A stretch of DNA of 64,000 nt from Colius striatus (taxonomy: Eukaryota; Chordata; Aves; Coliiformes; Coliidae). The stretch covers positions 620,001 through 684,000 of the forward strand of contig NC_084776.1 in assembly GCF_028858725.1 (NCBI RefSeq), written 5' to 3'. The position numbers and the translations under genes were made by a program. Shown in pieces: positions 1 through 9,789 of the stretch (position 1 is the stretch's first letter; every line of letters begins with the position of its first letter). The notes beneath the pieces were generated by a model. That model ran no database searches and was not told the origin of the DNA. It worked only from the letters and a program-made list of their open reading frames with translations.

Positions 1-1551
1 ACGCTGCCAGGCTGCCTGCACAGTGCCTACAGCCCTGCCCCTCCCTGTCCCCACAGTGCCTGGGGATGTGGGCTGAGATAACGGGCCAGAGGCAGGAGGG
101 AGGGGGGGACACAGGCACCCAAGAGGGGACAGGCCCTTTGCAGAGAGTGTGGGCAGCAGGGAAAGACCTTTGGAGCTTTTCCCTATCCCTCCTCCCCTTC
201 CCAGCCCCACCAAAGGTGACTCATGAGCCAGGCATCCACCCTGGCCTCACCACCCTGCCCCAGCATGCCTGCCCTGTCCCCAGACCCCAGACCGACACGG
301 TACCCGCTGCCCAGGCTGGTGATCACTCGCACCCCCAGTGCTCAGAGTGCACACTTTCACCTAAACAACAGGATCCTGCCCCAAAAGCCTTCCTCATGGC
401 CTGGCTCAGCCCAGCACAGCACCCTGGGCTCAGGCACTCCAGCATCCCAGAGAGCATGTGGGGTGCAGCCTGGCAGCACGAGGGGAGGGGAGATGGACAC
501 AGCCGTGCCCGAGGCCAGAGCGGGGGCTGCAGCACCGCAGCGTGTGGGATGGGGCAGCCCAAACCTGTGCCCATCTGGCCATGCCCCAGCTCAGACCTGC
601 TGAGCACTGGGGCAGCACCACACGTGTTTGGCCACGGCTGCCCTGGGGCCCAGGGCGAGGTGCTGCGTGCCCAGCTCCGCACCTGCAGCCCCTCCAGTGC
701 TGATGCAGCAGGGAAGGGCAGCAGAGCTGCCCAGGCTGGGCCATGGGGCCACCAGCTACTGCAAATATTAGCTTTGGCCCCACACACGATGTGGGCCCTC
801 AGGAAAGGTTTCTCCCTGTGGCAGCCAGCTCCCAGCCCACATCCATGGCTCTGGGAAAGTGGGACTTGTCTCCTTGCAAACCCTCAGATCAAGGGCTGGC
901 AGCTCCTGGGGCACAGGGGCCCCTTCCACAGGGCCTGTGCTGTGGACATCCTGCACGCTGTGGTGCAGGAGGGAGGATGCAGGCACACTCCCCAGGCAAG
1001 AATGGGGTAGGCAGGGCTGCACCCCAGCATCTGCCCCATGGCAGCTGGAGCTGCCTGTAACTTTTTCAGGTGCTGACACCGAGTTGCTGCTCTTGGGCAT
1101 CCATGAGAGGCAGCTGAAGCCAGGCTGAGGTGGAGCAGCAGCACGTGGCCCAGGGCTTGGACAGTCAGGCAGAGACTGCTGCTCCACTCCACCTTTGGCT
1201 GCCCAGGTAATTCCCTCTCCCCTGCATGCCAGGGCTCAAGGGGCTGCATGTCCCCAGCTCCCAGCTTGCTGGTGAGCCCCAAGCCCCTGCACTTCTCCAG
1301 TGTGGGGCTCCCCAGGAACTCACTGGAACATCACCAAGGCACATGGCCCAGCTAAAAGCAGCTGCTTAGATACAGATGGTCCTTGCAGCTGCAAGAGATG
1401 GGGAAAGCTCAGGTGTACAGTGCCTGGGGCTGAGTGGCACACCAGGTCCTGTCCTGAGGATGGTGCAGGGCACAGCCAGGCTGGCAGGGCAGGGCATCTC
1501 TGCCTCTGCCAGGCTGTGCTGTCCCCCTCAGCCACCCCTGGCATCTCACAG
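1..1551. other. 5' flank or upstream intron of C1QTNF1; no coding exon recognised
   Basis: GC-rich sequence with overlapping open frames in many phases and no domain I recognise; these frames look like compositional artefacts. A pyrimidine tract ending in CAG at about 50-56 resembles a 3' splice site, so a non-coding leader exon is possible, but no partner donor is clear. The stretch ends with an acceptor-like CATCTCACAG at 1542-1551, just before the first C1QTNF1 coding exon. This suggests the promoter and at least one untranslated exon lie in or left of this interval. Confidence 0.5.
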
Positions 1552-1565
1552 GGCACGGACTCAGC

Positions 1566-2937
1566 ATGGAGGGGCTTTGGGCACTCGGTGTCCTGCTGCT
1601 TTCCTGCCTGCTGGTGCCCTGCCCTGCGGGCAGCCAGACCACTCCCAGCCCTGACCAGCGTTGGCAGATGGACCCCGAGGAGGCACCATCCCAGCACCGT
1701 GCCAGGTGAGGGCACCTCAGGGCCAGGGCGTTTGGCAGTGGGGGCTGGGGCAGCCCTGGCACCACAAAGGACCGTGGCCCCTTTGCAGCTCCCTGTGGTG
1801 CTTTGCTCTGTCCTCGCCAGGCCTGTGCAGGAGCAGGAGCCCGGCGGTGCCCAGGAGGGGCTGCACTCGCGGCCCCGCTGCGTTCGCTGCTGTGAGCCGC
1901 CCAGCCCACACTTCTCCTACCCCCCCTACCAGCCCCTGCCTCAGATCAACATGACCATCCTGAAAGGTGAGGGCTGGCAGCACTGCCTCCAGCCAAACCT
2001 GGGCACCATCAGTCTGCCTGGTCTGCTGGCATCAGCCCAGGGTCAAGGCAAAGCTGGGCTCCCAGTGCCAGCTCCCTGGGGAGCCAGTGTTGACCAAACT
2101 GGGAGCGAGATGCTGGGGGTTGGTGCCTGCAGTCCAGTGCCCTGTGTGGGCAGAGGGGCAGCAGGCAGAAGATGCTCTGAGGCATGAGCTGCTTGTGCTC
2201 TTGGAGGCCTCTGGGCAGCAGCTTTGGAGGCAGCACATGAGCCCGTGGAGGGGGCAGGGGCTGGGGGGAGGGGGGTGGTCCCTGCCATCCTCACCCCTTT
2301 CTGTCAGGCAAAGGGGCTCCTCAGGCATTGGGTTTAGAGGTGGCACCTGCCTCTGACTGCACAACCATCCCTCCTGCTTTGCCCAGGTGAGAAGGGGGAT
2401 CGTGGTGAGCGAGGCATGCAGGGCAAGTTTGGCAAGACAGGGGTGGCCGGCAGCAGGGGCCACGCAGGGCCCAAGGGGCAGAAGGGCAGCGTGGGGGCGC
2501 CGGGTGAGCGCTGCAAAAGCCACTACGCAGCCTTCTCGGTGGGCCGCAAGAAACCCCTGCACAGCAACGACTACTACCAGACCCTCATCTTTGACACCGA
2601 GTTTGTCAACCTCTACGACCACTTCAACATGTTCACGGGCAAGTTCTACTGCTACGTCCCCGGCATCTACTACTTCAGCCTCAACGTGCACACGTGGAAC
2701 CAGAAGGAGACGTACCTGCACCTGATGCGCAACGGGGCGGAGGTGGTGATCCTGTACGCGCAGGTGAGCGACCGCAGCATCATGCAGAGCCAGAGCGTCA
2801 TGCTGGAGCTGCGGGAGCAGGACGAGGTCTGGGTGCGGCTCTACAAGGGCGAGCGCGAGAACGCCGTCTTCAGCGACGAGTACGACACGTACGTCACCTT
2901 CAGCGGCCACCTCGTCAAGTACAGCGGCGACCCCTGA
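1566..2937 (+). CDS. C1QTNF1: C1q and TNF related 1 (CTRP1), secreted collagen/C1q-domain protein, 3 coding exons
   Basis: Exons 1566-1705, 1821-1966 and 2387-2937 join in frame (140+146+551 nt) into 278 aa, against about 281 in human. All introns are GT-AG. Residues 1 to about 23 form a signal peptide ([16 protein letters not shown] start). A variable stretch with a Cys cluster (RCVRCC) follows, then a conserved sequon N90-M-T just before the collagen part. Residues 96-137 are 14 uninterrupted Gly-X-Y triplets. C138 and the sequence to the end form the C1q/TNF-like trimerising domain, with near-identical CTRP1 stretches such as [31 protein letters not shown] and [18 protein letters not shown]1 is an adipokine-like plasma protein that forms trimers and higher oligomers. 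The start has a good Kozak context (A at -3, G at +4), and an acceptor at 1551/1552 implies an upstream untranslated exon. ENGASE follows on the same strand, as in mammals. Confidence 0.95.
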
Positions 2938-3425
2938 GCGCCCGCTGCCCTCCGAGTGCCCCCTGCCCCTCATCCCCTGGGGAGGGTGTCCCCGGAGCCC
3001 CCGCTGCCCCCTCACCCCGGGCACTCCTCCCGCCGTGAAGCTGTTGGCCCTGCTGTGTACCGCTCCCCGAGCAGCGTGTGAACATCCCCCCCAGCTCCCA
3101 GGCCCTGTGTCTGGAGGGGTTGGAGCCACTTCCAGCCTCCGCTGCGTTTGCTTCCCCAGGGCTGGCAGGGAGCTCATTCACCCCTGTGCCCTTCAGAGCT
3201 GGTTTGCTGGGGCACAAGCACCCCTGGCACTGGCTGTGAGCTGGTGCCAGATGAATGGGTTTGGCTCCCAGTGCCCCGGTGCAAGGCAGGACAGACACGT
3301 GCACTGTGTTCCCCCCTTTGCCTGGCTTGCACTGTGCTGAGCTCTGCAGGCTCCTGCTCCTGGAAGAGGGCAGAAAGTGCTCAGCATCCAGCAGGAAAGG
3401 AAATAAAACCACTAAGGGCTCTTTT
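2938..3425 (+). other. C1QTNF1: C1QTNF1 3' UTR (proximal poly(A) version)
   Basis: Non-coding sequence after the TGA at 2935-2937. It runs to the first AATAAA at 3402-3407, with cleavage expected 10-30 nt later. The end is inferred from the signal only. Confidence 0.6.
3402..3407 (+). promoter_or_regulatory. C1QTNF1: AATAAA poly(A) signal of C1QTNF1
   Basis: Canonical hexamer in an AGGAAATAAAACC context about 465 nt after the stop codon. A second, weaker hexamer ATTAAA lies at 3746-3751 and could give a longer 3' UTR. No other gene starts between here and ENGASE. Confidence 0.65.
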
Positions 3426-4380
3426 GCTGAGCTGGGCCCCAAGGCACAACACAGTGCTGGGTGCTCTCTGGGCTGATACCTCCCCTAAGCACTCCCACGA
3501 GGTGTGAATTTCATCAGCTCCCCTCAGCATGCCCTGTCACAGTTCCCCCATCACAGCCTCTGCTCGGTGTGAGCTGCAGAGGGGGGCTGGCTCCCCTCCA
3601 CAGCCACTGCCGGGCCCTTCAGCCCCAGCCACTCCCTCTGCACTCAGATATCTGCTGGCCAGGCTTTGCACTTCTGTAGATGCAATAGCAGAGCGAGGCC
3701 TAGGGCAGCCTGCTCGCCCTTGCTCTCTGTACAGCTTGTGACCACATTAAACACCCCACAACTTCCAGTCCTACTCACAGTTTCAGTGTGTCTCTTGCTT
3801 TCTGTGCAGGGAGGCTCTGAGCAGCTCAGGGCAGGGTGCTGCTGGGCTGGTGGTGGGAAGGGAGGGACAGACTGGCCTTGGCGAGCCAGGGAGACCTGAG
3901 CCAGCTCCTGCAAGGGCCAGGAAGCTGAGCACAGTAATGAGCCTGTCATCTTGCAAGCAGGGCAGGCTGGGGGGAGGATGAGCTTACCAATAATCCAGAT
4001 AACTTGGAGTCCACGATGATGAGGCAGGTCTGAGGTCTGGCTGGGAAGCTGGTGATTAGGTGCTAGATTAGTGGGTCTGTGGCTGGGCAGAGCAGGGCTG
4101 CACCTAGAGACCAGCACCCCTCCTTCCATACCAAAGGAGTGAATGTTTGGGGCTGAGCTTAAATAGAGCCCTAGTCCCACAGGTGGGTGCTCAGGTGGGG
4201 CTGGTCAGGCCATCCAGGGCTGGAAGTGCCTCCAGAGCCCTGGTGCTGCTGCCCCATGGCCCCAAGGACCCCGTGCACCAGGCCCTTGGCTGACACATGG
4301 CAGGAAGGAAAGGCTGCCTGTGGCAGGACGACTGCCAGCCCAGGGACTGGCTCTGTCCCAGGCAGGGCCTGGGAGACAAC
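3426..4380. other. Intergenic C1QTNF1-ENGASE spacer
   Basis: About 950 bp between the C1QTNF1 poly(A) signal and the repeat upstream of ENGASE. It contains the alternative ATTAAA at 3746-3751. I see no exon, RNA gene or mobile element in it. Confidence 0.5.
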
Positions 4381-4676
4381 ACATCCCAGGACACGTGTCC
4401 CATCCTGGGACACATCCCACCCCTACAGTCACATCCCCACTCTGGGACGCATCCCATCCCGGGATGAGATACACAGTGTAACCCAGGACACACATCCCAT
4501 CCCGGACACACGGTGGAACCCTGCACACACACCCCATCCTGGGACAGGGATCCCATCCTGCACACACGGTGTAACCCAGCACACACGCTGTAGCGCTGCA
4601 CACACGGTGTAACCCAGCACACACGGTGTAACCCAGCACACACGCTGTAGCGCTGCACACTCCCATCCCGGGACAC
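4381..4676. repeat. Tandem repeat array upstream of ENGASE, including five 19-bp units
   Basis: The left part (4381-4560) is an irregular array of CATCCC(G/T)GGACAC-like words. The right part is five exact-length 19-bp units starting at 4563, 4582, 4601, 4620 and 4639. They are of two kinds, CACACGGTGTAACCCAGCA and CACACGCTGTAGCGCTGCA, in the order A-B-A-A-B. The mixed order suggests unequal exchange or slippage. The array ends at the start of the GC-rich ENGASE promoter. Confidence 0.85.
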
Positions 4677-5060
4677 GGGGGCCGGAGCCGGGTCGCGGCG
4701 GGCGGAGCATCGCGGGCCGCGCCTCCGGGCGAGCGGGGCCAGGACGCGGCCGCGCCGCCGCCAGTGCAGGCAGCAGCAGCGGCAGCAGCGGCAGCAGCAG
4801 TAGCAGCAGCAGCAGCAGCGGCGGCAGCAGAAGCAGCAGCAGCGGCAGCAGCGGCAGCAGCAGTAGCAGCAGCAGCGGCGGCGGCGGCAGCAGCGACAGC
4901 AGCGACAGCGACACCATGGCGGCCGTGGCGGGGGAAGGGCCCGGGCGGCGCGGCAAGAGGCCCGGAGCCGGCGCCGAGGAGCCGGCGGAGGCGGAAGAGG
5001 AGCAGCCCGGACGGCGGCGGCGGAGGTGGGAGCGGGCCCGGGCCCGGGTTCGGGGCCGGG
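4660..5060 (+). promoter_or_regulatory. ENGASE: CpG-rich promoter and first-exon region of ENGASE
   Basis: Dense CG dinucleotides begin at about 4675 (CCGGAGCCGGGTCGCGGCGG and on) and continue through the first coding exon into intron 1. No TATA box is obvious. The start site is not visible from sequence and is placed somewhere in 4670-4770 by inference. The left boundary coincides with the end of the 19-bp repeat. Confidence 0.5.
4772..4912 (+). repeat. ENGASE: NGC trinucleotide tract (CAG/CGG/TAG mix) in the ENGASE 5' UTR
   Basis: About 140 bp of nearly pure NGC triplets, mostly AGC and GGC with occasional AGT and ACA, ending a few bases before the ENGASE ATG. The sense strand reads poly-Ala or poly-Ser depending on frame. 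In the ENGASE frame it is Ser-rich with no upstream ATG, so it is taken as leader sequence. Confidence 0.85.
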
Positions 5061-8000
5061 GTCGCGGTCGGGGCCGGGGTCGGCGCCGGGGCTCGGCGGG
5101 CGCTGGCCGCGGTGCTGGCCCGGCCCGGCCCGGCCCTCACCCCCCGCCCCGCGCAGCTTCCAGCCGGCGGCGGAGTCCCGGGGAACCACCGTCCTGCACG
5201 AAACCATCAGCGCCCGTCCGCAGCCGCTGCCGGGTGAGGCACCGCGGGGACGGCACCCGCAGCTCCACCGGCTTCCAGCGGGCGCTCCCGGCTCAGTCCC
5301 TTGCCCCTCTCCCCACCCGCCCCAGCCAGGTACTTCGACACCGGGACGACGGAGCCCATCAGCTTCTTCTTGTCCGGCCTGGAGGAGCTGCTGTCCTGGC
5401 AGCCCGACAGCAACGGTGACTTCAACATCTCGGCCGTGCCGCTGGCGAAGCGAGAGCCGCCGCTGCACAGCAAGAGGCCGCGGACGCTCGTGTGCCACGA
5501 CATGCGCGGCGGGTACCTGGAGGACAGGCACGTGCTGGGCGCCGGGGAGGCGTGACAGCGGGGCTCGGCATCTCAAACCCTCTTCTGCTTGAGTTGTTTC
5601 CTAGCCAGCCCTGGGTCTGTGCTTGGTGCCACAGCCCTGCCCGGTTCTGGGGGCATGAGTCAGGCTCCTGCCCAGCCCCGCAGCCGTCTGCCCGCGTCCT
5701 TCCTGCCTTGCCCAACCCTCTTCCCTGTCTATGGCTGCAGGTTCATCCAGGGCTCGGCCACACGCAACCCCTATGTCTTCTACCACTGGCGCTACATCGA
5801 CATCTTCGTCTACTTCAGCCACCACACCGTCACCATCCCGCCCGTGTGCTGGACCAACGCGGCGCACCGCAACGGCGTCCCCGTGCTGGGTGAGGGCGGC
5901 GGCACCGGGCCCGTGGCAGCCGCTGGCCTGCTCTGTGTTTGCCAGGGCACACGGCTGACGCCGCTCTTGCGCCTCCCAGGCACGTTCATCACGGAGTGGA
6001 CGGACGGGGAGAAGCTGTGCGAGGCGTTCCTGGCCGGCGGGGAGGAGGCGTACGGCGCGGTGAGCGAGCAGCTGGCCCGCATCGCCCGGCACTACCACTT
6101 CGACGGCTGGCTGGTCAACCTGGAGAACACGCTGAGTGTGAGCCCTGGCACTCCCTGCCTCGCCTTGCCCTCCCTCAGCTCCCCCTCCTATGCATGACCC
6201 CCCTCGCCTTGTGCCGACCATCCCCGCTCTGTCCTGGCAGGCGGCTGTGGCACGGAACCTGCCGCCGTTCCTGCGGCACCTGACGGCACAGGTGCACAGC
6301 GCCGTGCCGGGCGGGCTGGTGATCTGGTACGACAGCATCCTGCAGAACGGCACGCTGCGGTGGCAGAACGAGCTCAACGACGAGAATAGGTGAGGCTGGG
6401 CCCTGCCCAACGCCTGACTTTGCCCAGGCTAAACCTCCCCTGGGTGGGGGCCGTGAGCACACCCCAAACCCGGTGCTCAGGGGTGATCAGGGAGTGGGCT
6501 GTGTGGTCTGTGGGGACAGCCACAGCACCCACCTGCTGCCCTGGCCCTCGTCCACAGGGTGTTTTTCGATGCCTGTGATGGGCTGTTCACCAACTATAAC
6601 TGGAAGGAGCAGCAGCTGGAGCAGACGCGCAGGCTGGCCGGGCCACGCCGCACCGACGTCTACGTGGGCATCGATGTCTTTGGCCGCGGGGACGTGATTG
6701 GTGGCGGCTTTGACACTGACAAGGTGGGTGTGCTGAGGCTGGGCCAGAGCGAGACCCTGGGCAGGGCTCTGAGCTCCCAGGGATGACCGTGCTGGGATAT
6801 GCTGGGCTGTTCACCCAGGGAAGCCAGAGCTGCTGGGCTGCTGATCACCCGTGGAGAGGGAGGCGGGGGGATCCCGGTGCTGCCGGCCCTGGATGGGGAG
6901 GTGCCACAGCACATCACCGTGGTGTTGTTCTGCCCCACCACTGGGCCAGCGGGACTTGGGGAAGTGGGGACAGGGCAGGTGATGAGGTGACTCACTGTGC
7001 TGCTCACTGCTCCTCTCTGCAGTCCCTGCGCCTGATCCGCCAGCACGGCCTCTCTGCTGCCATCTTTGCCCCTGGATGGGTCTACGAGCACCTGGGGGAG
7101 GAAAACTTCCTGAGCAATGAGAACAAGTGAGGGCAGCTGGGCTGAGTCAGGGCTGTGATGGGGAGACAGGCCTGGGAGCAGCCTGGGGTTGCAGGGCTGA
7201 GGCAGAGCTGCTGGCAGCCCGAGGTAGCTGGCCAGGACCTGGCTGCCCAGCCCTGCCCCTGCTGCAGCGGTGCCCAATGCCATGCCAGGGCTGTACCAGA
7301 GCTCTCTGCTTCCCCTTTCCTCCAGGTTCTGGGGCTTGCTGGCTGAGTACCTGCCCATACACAGCATCTGCACGCTGCCCCTCGCCACCTCCTTTAGCCT
7401 GGGCATGGGCACCAGCAGGTTCCTGGATGGGAAGGTGGGTGTGGGTTGATGGCTCAGCTCCAGCTGGGCAGGGGTGGACTGGGCAGAGGGTCCCTGCTTC
7501 CAGCCCCTCACCTGGCCAACTCACCCTGTCCTGCAGGAGGAAGAGACCGGTCCCTGGTACGACCTGAGTGTGCAGGAGATCCAGCCGCTCTATCCAGAGC
7601 TTGAGGGCAGGCTGAGCACCAGCTGCTGCCTGCAGGATGCCTGGTGTGGGGGCAGCTCCCTCAGGGTGCAGGGGACCATCCCCCCTGGCGAGGAGCACGT
7701 GGCCATCCGGTGAGCTGGGGATGAAGCCCTCTTGCCACCCTCTCAGCAGCAGCACAGGCAGAGCTGTGCAGCCTTGAGGCCTCGCGGTGAGCGTGCCGCG
7801 GGGCTCTCTGCCCACACTGCCCAGCAGACCTAACTCGACACATCTTCTCTTTCTCTCCTCTCTCTCTGTCTCTGTCTCTCTCTGGGTGGATTTGGGGTCA
7901 TCAGCCTTTTCTCTTTGCAGATGCCGGCGCCCCCCAAGCTCTTCCTGACCCTGCTCTACAAGCTGGAGGGGCCGCACCTGGATGAGATCACGGTTGCCCT

Positions 8001-8983
8001 GGAAATCACCACATGGGACTCGGGTACCTGCCACGAAGGCAACATGACCTCCCTGCCCGGTGAGGACACTGCCCCCTGTGCTCTCTGCAGCGAGCACCCG
8101 CTGCAGGGCCAGCTCAGCCCCTCACTTCCTTGACTCTGCTCCCTCTGCAGAGCCCAACGGCCGCCACCACCCCCGGTTCCTCCCAGCACCACCGCCCGGC
8201 CTCGCCAAGCTGCTCGCTGCCTGCAGCCGTAGCTCCCATGGCTGGACCAGCCGGTGAGTGCCTCGCCAGCACCCTGTGCTCATGGGCAGCCGTGGGCACC
8301 CCAGGGCCCTCCAATGCCACATCTGCTCTGTCCCTCTGCTCTCAGGTGCTACGAGCTGGACCTGCAGGACTGCAGCCTGCGGGACCTCTCCCTGCTCGTG
8401 TCCCGCCACCAGCCCAGCCCACAGGAGACCCCCTTCACCTGCCTCCTCGGCGAGGTCCGGGTGAGTGCCCACTGCTCCTGCTGGCAGCCGCCTGCCCCGG
8501 TGCTGCCCTGTGCCAGGAGCGTGGGAAGGGCTCCCGCTGCTCGTCCCGGCCCCAACCATCCTGTGGTTCCCCCTGCAGGTGCTGGATGCGGCCAGCGTGG
8601 CGGCTGCTGCGCCACAGGTGCAAAGCCTGGTGGCCTCACAGTTCTGGTGGCAGGAGGGTCCCTCAGCAGAGCAGCTCTCGCTCAGCCTCACCCTCCGCTG
8701 GGTCTTTCCCCCCGGCCGCGCCAACTGCTTCCGCGTGCTCAGCCTGGGTGCCCGCTGTCGCCAGGGCCAGACGGCGCCGCAGCTGCTGGGGCTGGCGCAG
8801 GGCTGCCTGTTCCGTGCCGTGGGGCTGCCGGTGCCGCGGCCGGTGCCTGGCCAGTCCTGCCGGCTGGAGCTGCTGGTGGAGCCAGTGCTGCGCGATGAGC
8901 TGCCCGTGGGCACCGAGCGCTGGGGCCGGCTGGTGCTGGTGTACTCTGAGCCAGCCGGCGGCACCAGCCGGGACGGGCATTAA
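4916..8983 (+). CDS. ENGASE: Cytosolic endo-beta-N-acetylglucosaminidase (GH85), 14 coding exons
   Basis: Exons: 4916-5025, 5157-5233, 5326-5527, 5741-5889, 5980-6137, 6241-6389, 6558-6723, 7023-7126, 7326-7434, 7537-7709, 7905-8059, 8151-8253, 8346-8460, 8579-8983. They sum to 2175 nt, or 724 aa (human about 743). The enzyme cuts the chitobiose core of N-glycans, leaving one GlcNAc on the protein, and acts on free and misfolded-glycoprotein glycans in the cytosol. There is no signal peptide; the N-terminus is Arg/Glu-rich. The GH85 barrel runs from about residue 65 to 380, with landmarks HDMRGGYL, FYHWRYIDIFVYFSHHTVT, GTFITEW and FAPGWVYE. The catalytic pair is N226 and E228 in GWLVNLEN. The C-terminal half is the family's beta-sandwich region. 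All introns are GT-AG except intron 3, which starts GC. The ATG has a strong Kozak context (ACCATGG). Exon 1 is the least conserved part and its donor at 5025 is chosen because it keeps the frame. Confidence 0.95.
5528..5740 (+). other. ENGASE: ENGASE intron 3, non-canonical GC-AG
   Basis: The conserved peptide GGYLEDR-FIQGS needs the junction AG|G between 5527 and 5741. The donor after 5527 then reads CAG|GCACGT, a GC donor, and the acceptor is GGCTGCAG at 5733-5740. The nearby GTGCTG at 5531 would put the next exon out of frame. Confidence 0.8.
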
Positions 8984-8984
8984 A
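8979..8984 (+). promoter_or_regulatory. ENGASE: ATTAAA poly(A) signal overlapping the ENGASE stop codon
   Basis: The last codon and stop read CAT TAA, followed by A, so ATTAAA spans the stop. A GT-rich stretch (ATGTCTGTGTCC) follows at about 9005-9016, as expected for a downstream element. No other AATAAA or ATTAAA is seen before the RBFOX3 3' end. Confidence 0.6.
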
Positions 8985-9690
8985 GGTGAACGAGGTGCAA
9001 TCCCATGTCTGTGTCCCCTCTGTGCCATGTTTCATCACCCTGGTTCAGTGCATCTCTCTTTGCCCACCTCGTGGCTGGGCCCAGCTCTTGCCATTGGCAG
9101 CCCACTGGCTGGTGGCCAGGGGCTCGTGAGGGGCTGCCAAGGACTTTCCCCGCTCTTGCAGCTCCTGCTGCCTGCAAAATGCACTCGCTGGGGCTGGAGG
9201 TCCCTGCTTGAGACCCCCCCAGCCACTCAGGGACCAGTGCATCATTCTTGAGGAGCCTCCCAGTGCGAGCAGCTGCTGCACCCATCCGCCACCCCTGAGC
9301 CCAGCGCTGCCCTCCCCGGGGCTGGCAGGCAGCGGCTGTGCCCCTGCTGCCTCCCTGCACGTCTGATGTGGAGAAGGAGAGAAAATTTATAGCTGCAATT
9401 ATTTTCTCACAGTCTGGTGAGCAAGCAATTAGCAGGCAGGGAGGCAGGCGAGTGCATGGCGCAGCGGGGTCACCCAGCCCCAGCTCCCCCCAGCACCGGC
9501 CCCGGTCCCACAAACAATGCTGGCTCCAGCTCAGGAACATTAATGTCAGCAGCTCAGCTGCTGCTCCTCTGCTGAGGGACTCGCTCTGAAATGATTTATC
9601 TGATAGTTTGAAAAACGAAGGGCCCAGCCCTTTGCTCCCTCGCTATGGCTGCAGTCAGCCCCGCTGCACCAGCGCCCCAGTCACAGCCCG
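8985..9690. other. Gap between converging ENGASE and RBFOX3 3' ends
   Basis: About 700 bp separates the two convergent poly(A) sites. Two AT-rich patches, at about 9370-9435 (AAAATTTATAGCTGCAATTA and on) and 9585-9625 (ATGATTTATCTGATAGTTTG), stand out from the GC-rich surroundings and may be conserved non-coding sequence. No gene is seen. Confidence 0.5.
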
Positions 9691-9716
9691 AGTCACCCTG
9701 GTTGAAGAAAGAAATC

Positions 9717-9722
9717 TTTATT
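9717..9722 (-). promoter_or_regulatory. RBFOX3: Distal AATAAA poly(A) signal of RBFOX3
   Basis: Plus-strand TTTATT, read on the minus strand as AATAAA. A second copy at 9793-9798 lies 76 bp earlier in the transcript, on the other side of the AAT microsatellite. Either could be used. Confidence 0.5.
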
Positions 9723-9726
9723 AATA

Positions 9727-9750
9727 ATTTCAATAATAATAATAATCCTT

Positions 9751-9788
<38 letters not shown>
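9727..9788. repeat. (AAT/ATT)n microsatellite between two RBFOX3 poly(A) signals
   Basis: About 60 bp of TAA/AAT triplets with one interruption (CCTTG at about 9746-9751). The 3' part is a pure run of at least 12 AAT units. Confidence 0.9.

Positions 9789-9789
<1 letters not shown>

Noticed and set aside
2032-3177. 381-codon open frame on the minus strand opposite C1QTNF1 exon 3
   Set aside because: It mirrors the GC-rich third positions of the real C1QTNF1 exon; no domain, no splice logic, and it runs through an intron and 3' UTR.
4764-5237. Poly-alanine frame over the ENGASE 5' UTR
   Set aside because: It has no ATG start and is out of frame with the conserved ENGASE protein; treated as an untranslated triplet tract.
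4191-5576. 461-codon minus-strand frame with poly-Cys/poly-Arg runs
   Set aside because: It is the antisense of the NGC tract and 19-bp repeats plus ENGASE exons; low-complexity translation only.
7915-7923. CTTTGCAG|ATGCCG as the start of ENGASE exon 11
   Set aside because: It is the better-looking acceptor but shifts the frame and loses the conserved FSLQ; the acceptor 16 nt earlier restores both.
8130-9251. 373-codon plus-strand frame over the ENGASE 3' end
   Set aside because: Different frame from the conserved ENGASE exons 12-14; crosses introns and the gene end.
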